The notes under the pieces are model-generated. The model was not told where the DNA came from, made no database searches, and was given only the letters and a program-made list of their open reading frames with translations. The translations under genes and the position numbers were made by a program. A DNA stretch of 33,811 nt from Desulfobacterales bacterium (lineage in GTDB: Bacteria; Desulfobacterota; Desulfobacteria; Desulfobacterales; C00003060), in contig JABXJW010000014.1 in NCBI GenBank assembly GCA_013375395.1, forward strand, positions 1 through 33,811, written 5' to 3'. Numbering within the stretch: the first letter of the stretch is position 1; the number at the start of each line of letters is the position of its first letter. Positions 33,808-33,811 of this stretch are shown here, one piece after another.

Positions 33808-33811
33808 AGTT

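Noticed and set aside
1-33811. tRNA/rRNA genes or a phage integration site
   Set aside because: No tRNA-like cloverleaf, rRNA sequence, integrase or phage structural gene was recognised by eye; a tRNAscan/Infernal run would be needed to be certain.

Overview
The window is an exopolysaccharide/capsule-type polysaccharide locus split by a roughly 9-11 kb accessory island rich in toxin-antitoxin (TA) genes. Left arm (1-4.8 kb): end of a Wza-like export protein, a Wzc-like BY-kinase, a CpsB/YwqE-type PHP phosphatase and an O-antigen ligase/polymerase-like membrane protein. Island (about 4.8-16.4 kb): RHH/MazF, MNT/HEPN, RHH/PIN, Phd/VapC, UPF0175/DUF3368, three divergent DUF433/DUF5615 pairs, a RelE/HigB-HigA-like pair, remnants that look like an MNT nucleotidyltransferase and a TumE-like protein, and an IS1380-type transposase. 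Right arm (16.4-32.2 kb): six SAM-type methyltransferases, a Wzx-like flippase, a radical SAM/polysaccharide pyruvyl transferase fusion, five glycosyltransferases and a Wzy-like protein. A reverse-strand AAA/DUF4143 ATPase closes the window. The most notable non-coding signals are: (i) a degenerate heptanucleotide repeat family (approximately TNTGNNC), all in one orientation, in many of the gaps between TA modules; (ii) a 257-bp MITE-like element with 13-bp inverted ends and a TTAC duplication, splitting a DUF3368 toxin gene whose frame is restored by precise in-silico excision; (iii) other dispersed repeat families confined to the island; (iv) a palindromic insertion flanked by a 10-bp direct repeat at the phosphatase start codon; (v) adjacent G9 and A9 tracts inside the radical SAM/pyruvyl transferase gene. 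All family names are from reading the translations; no searches were run.
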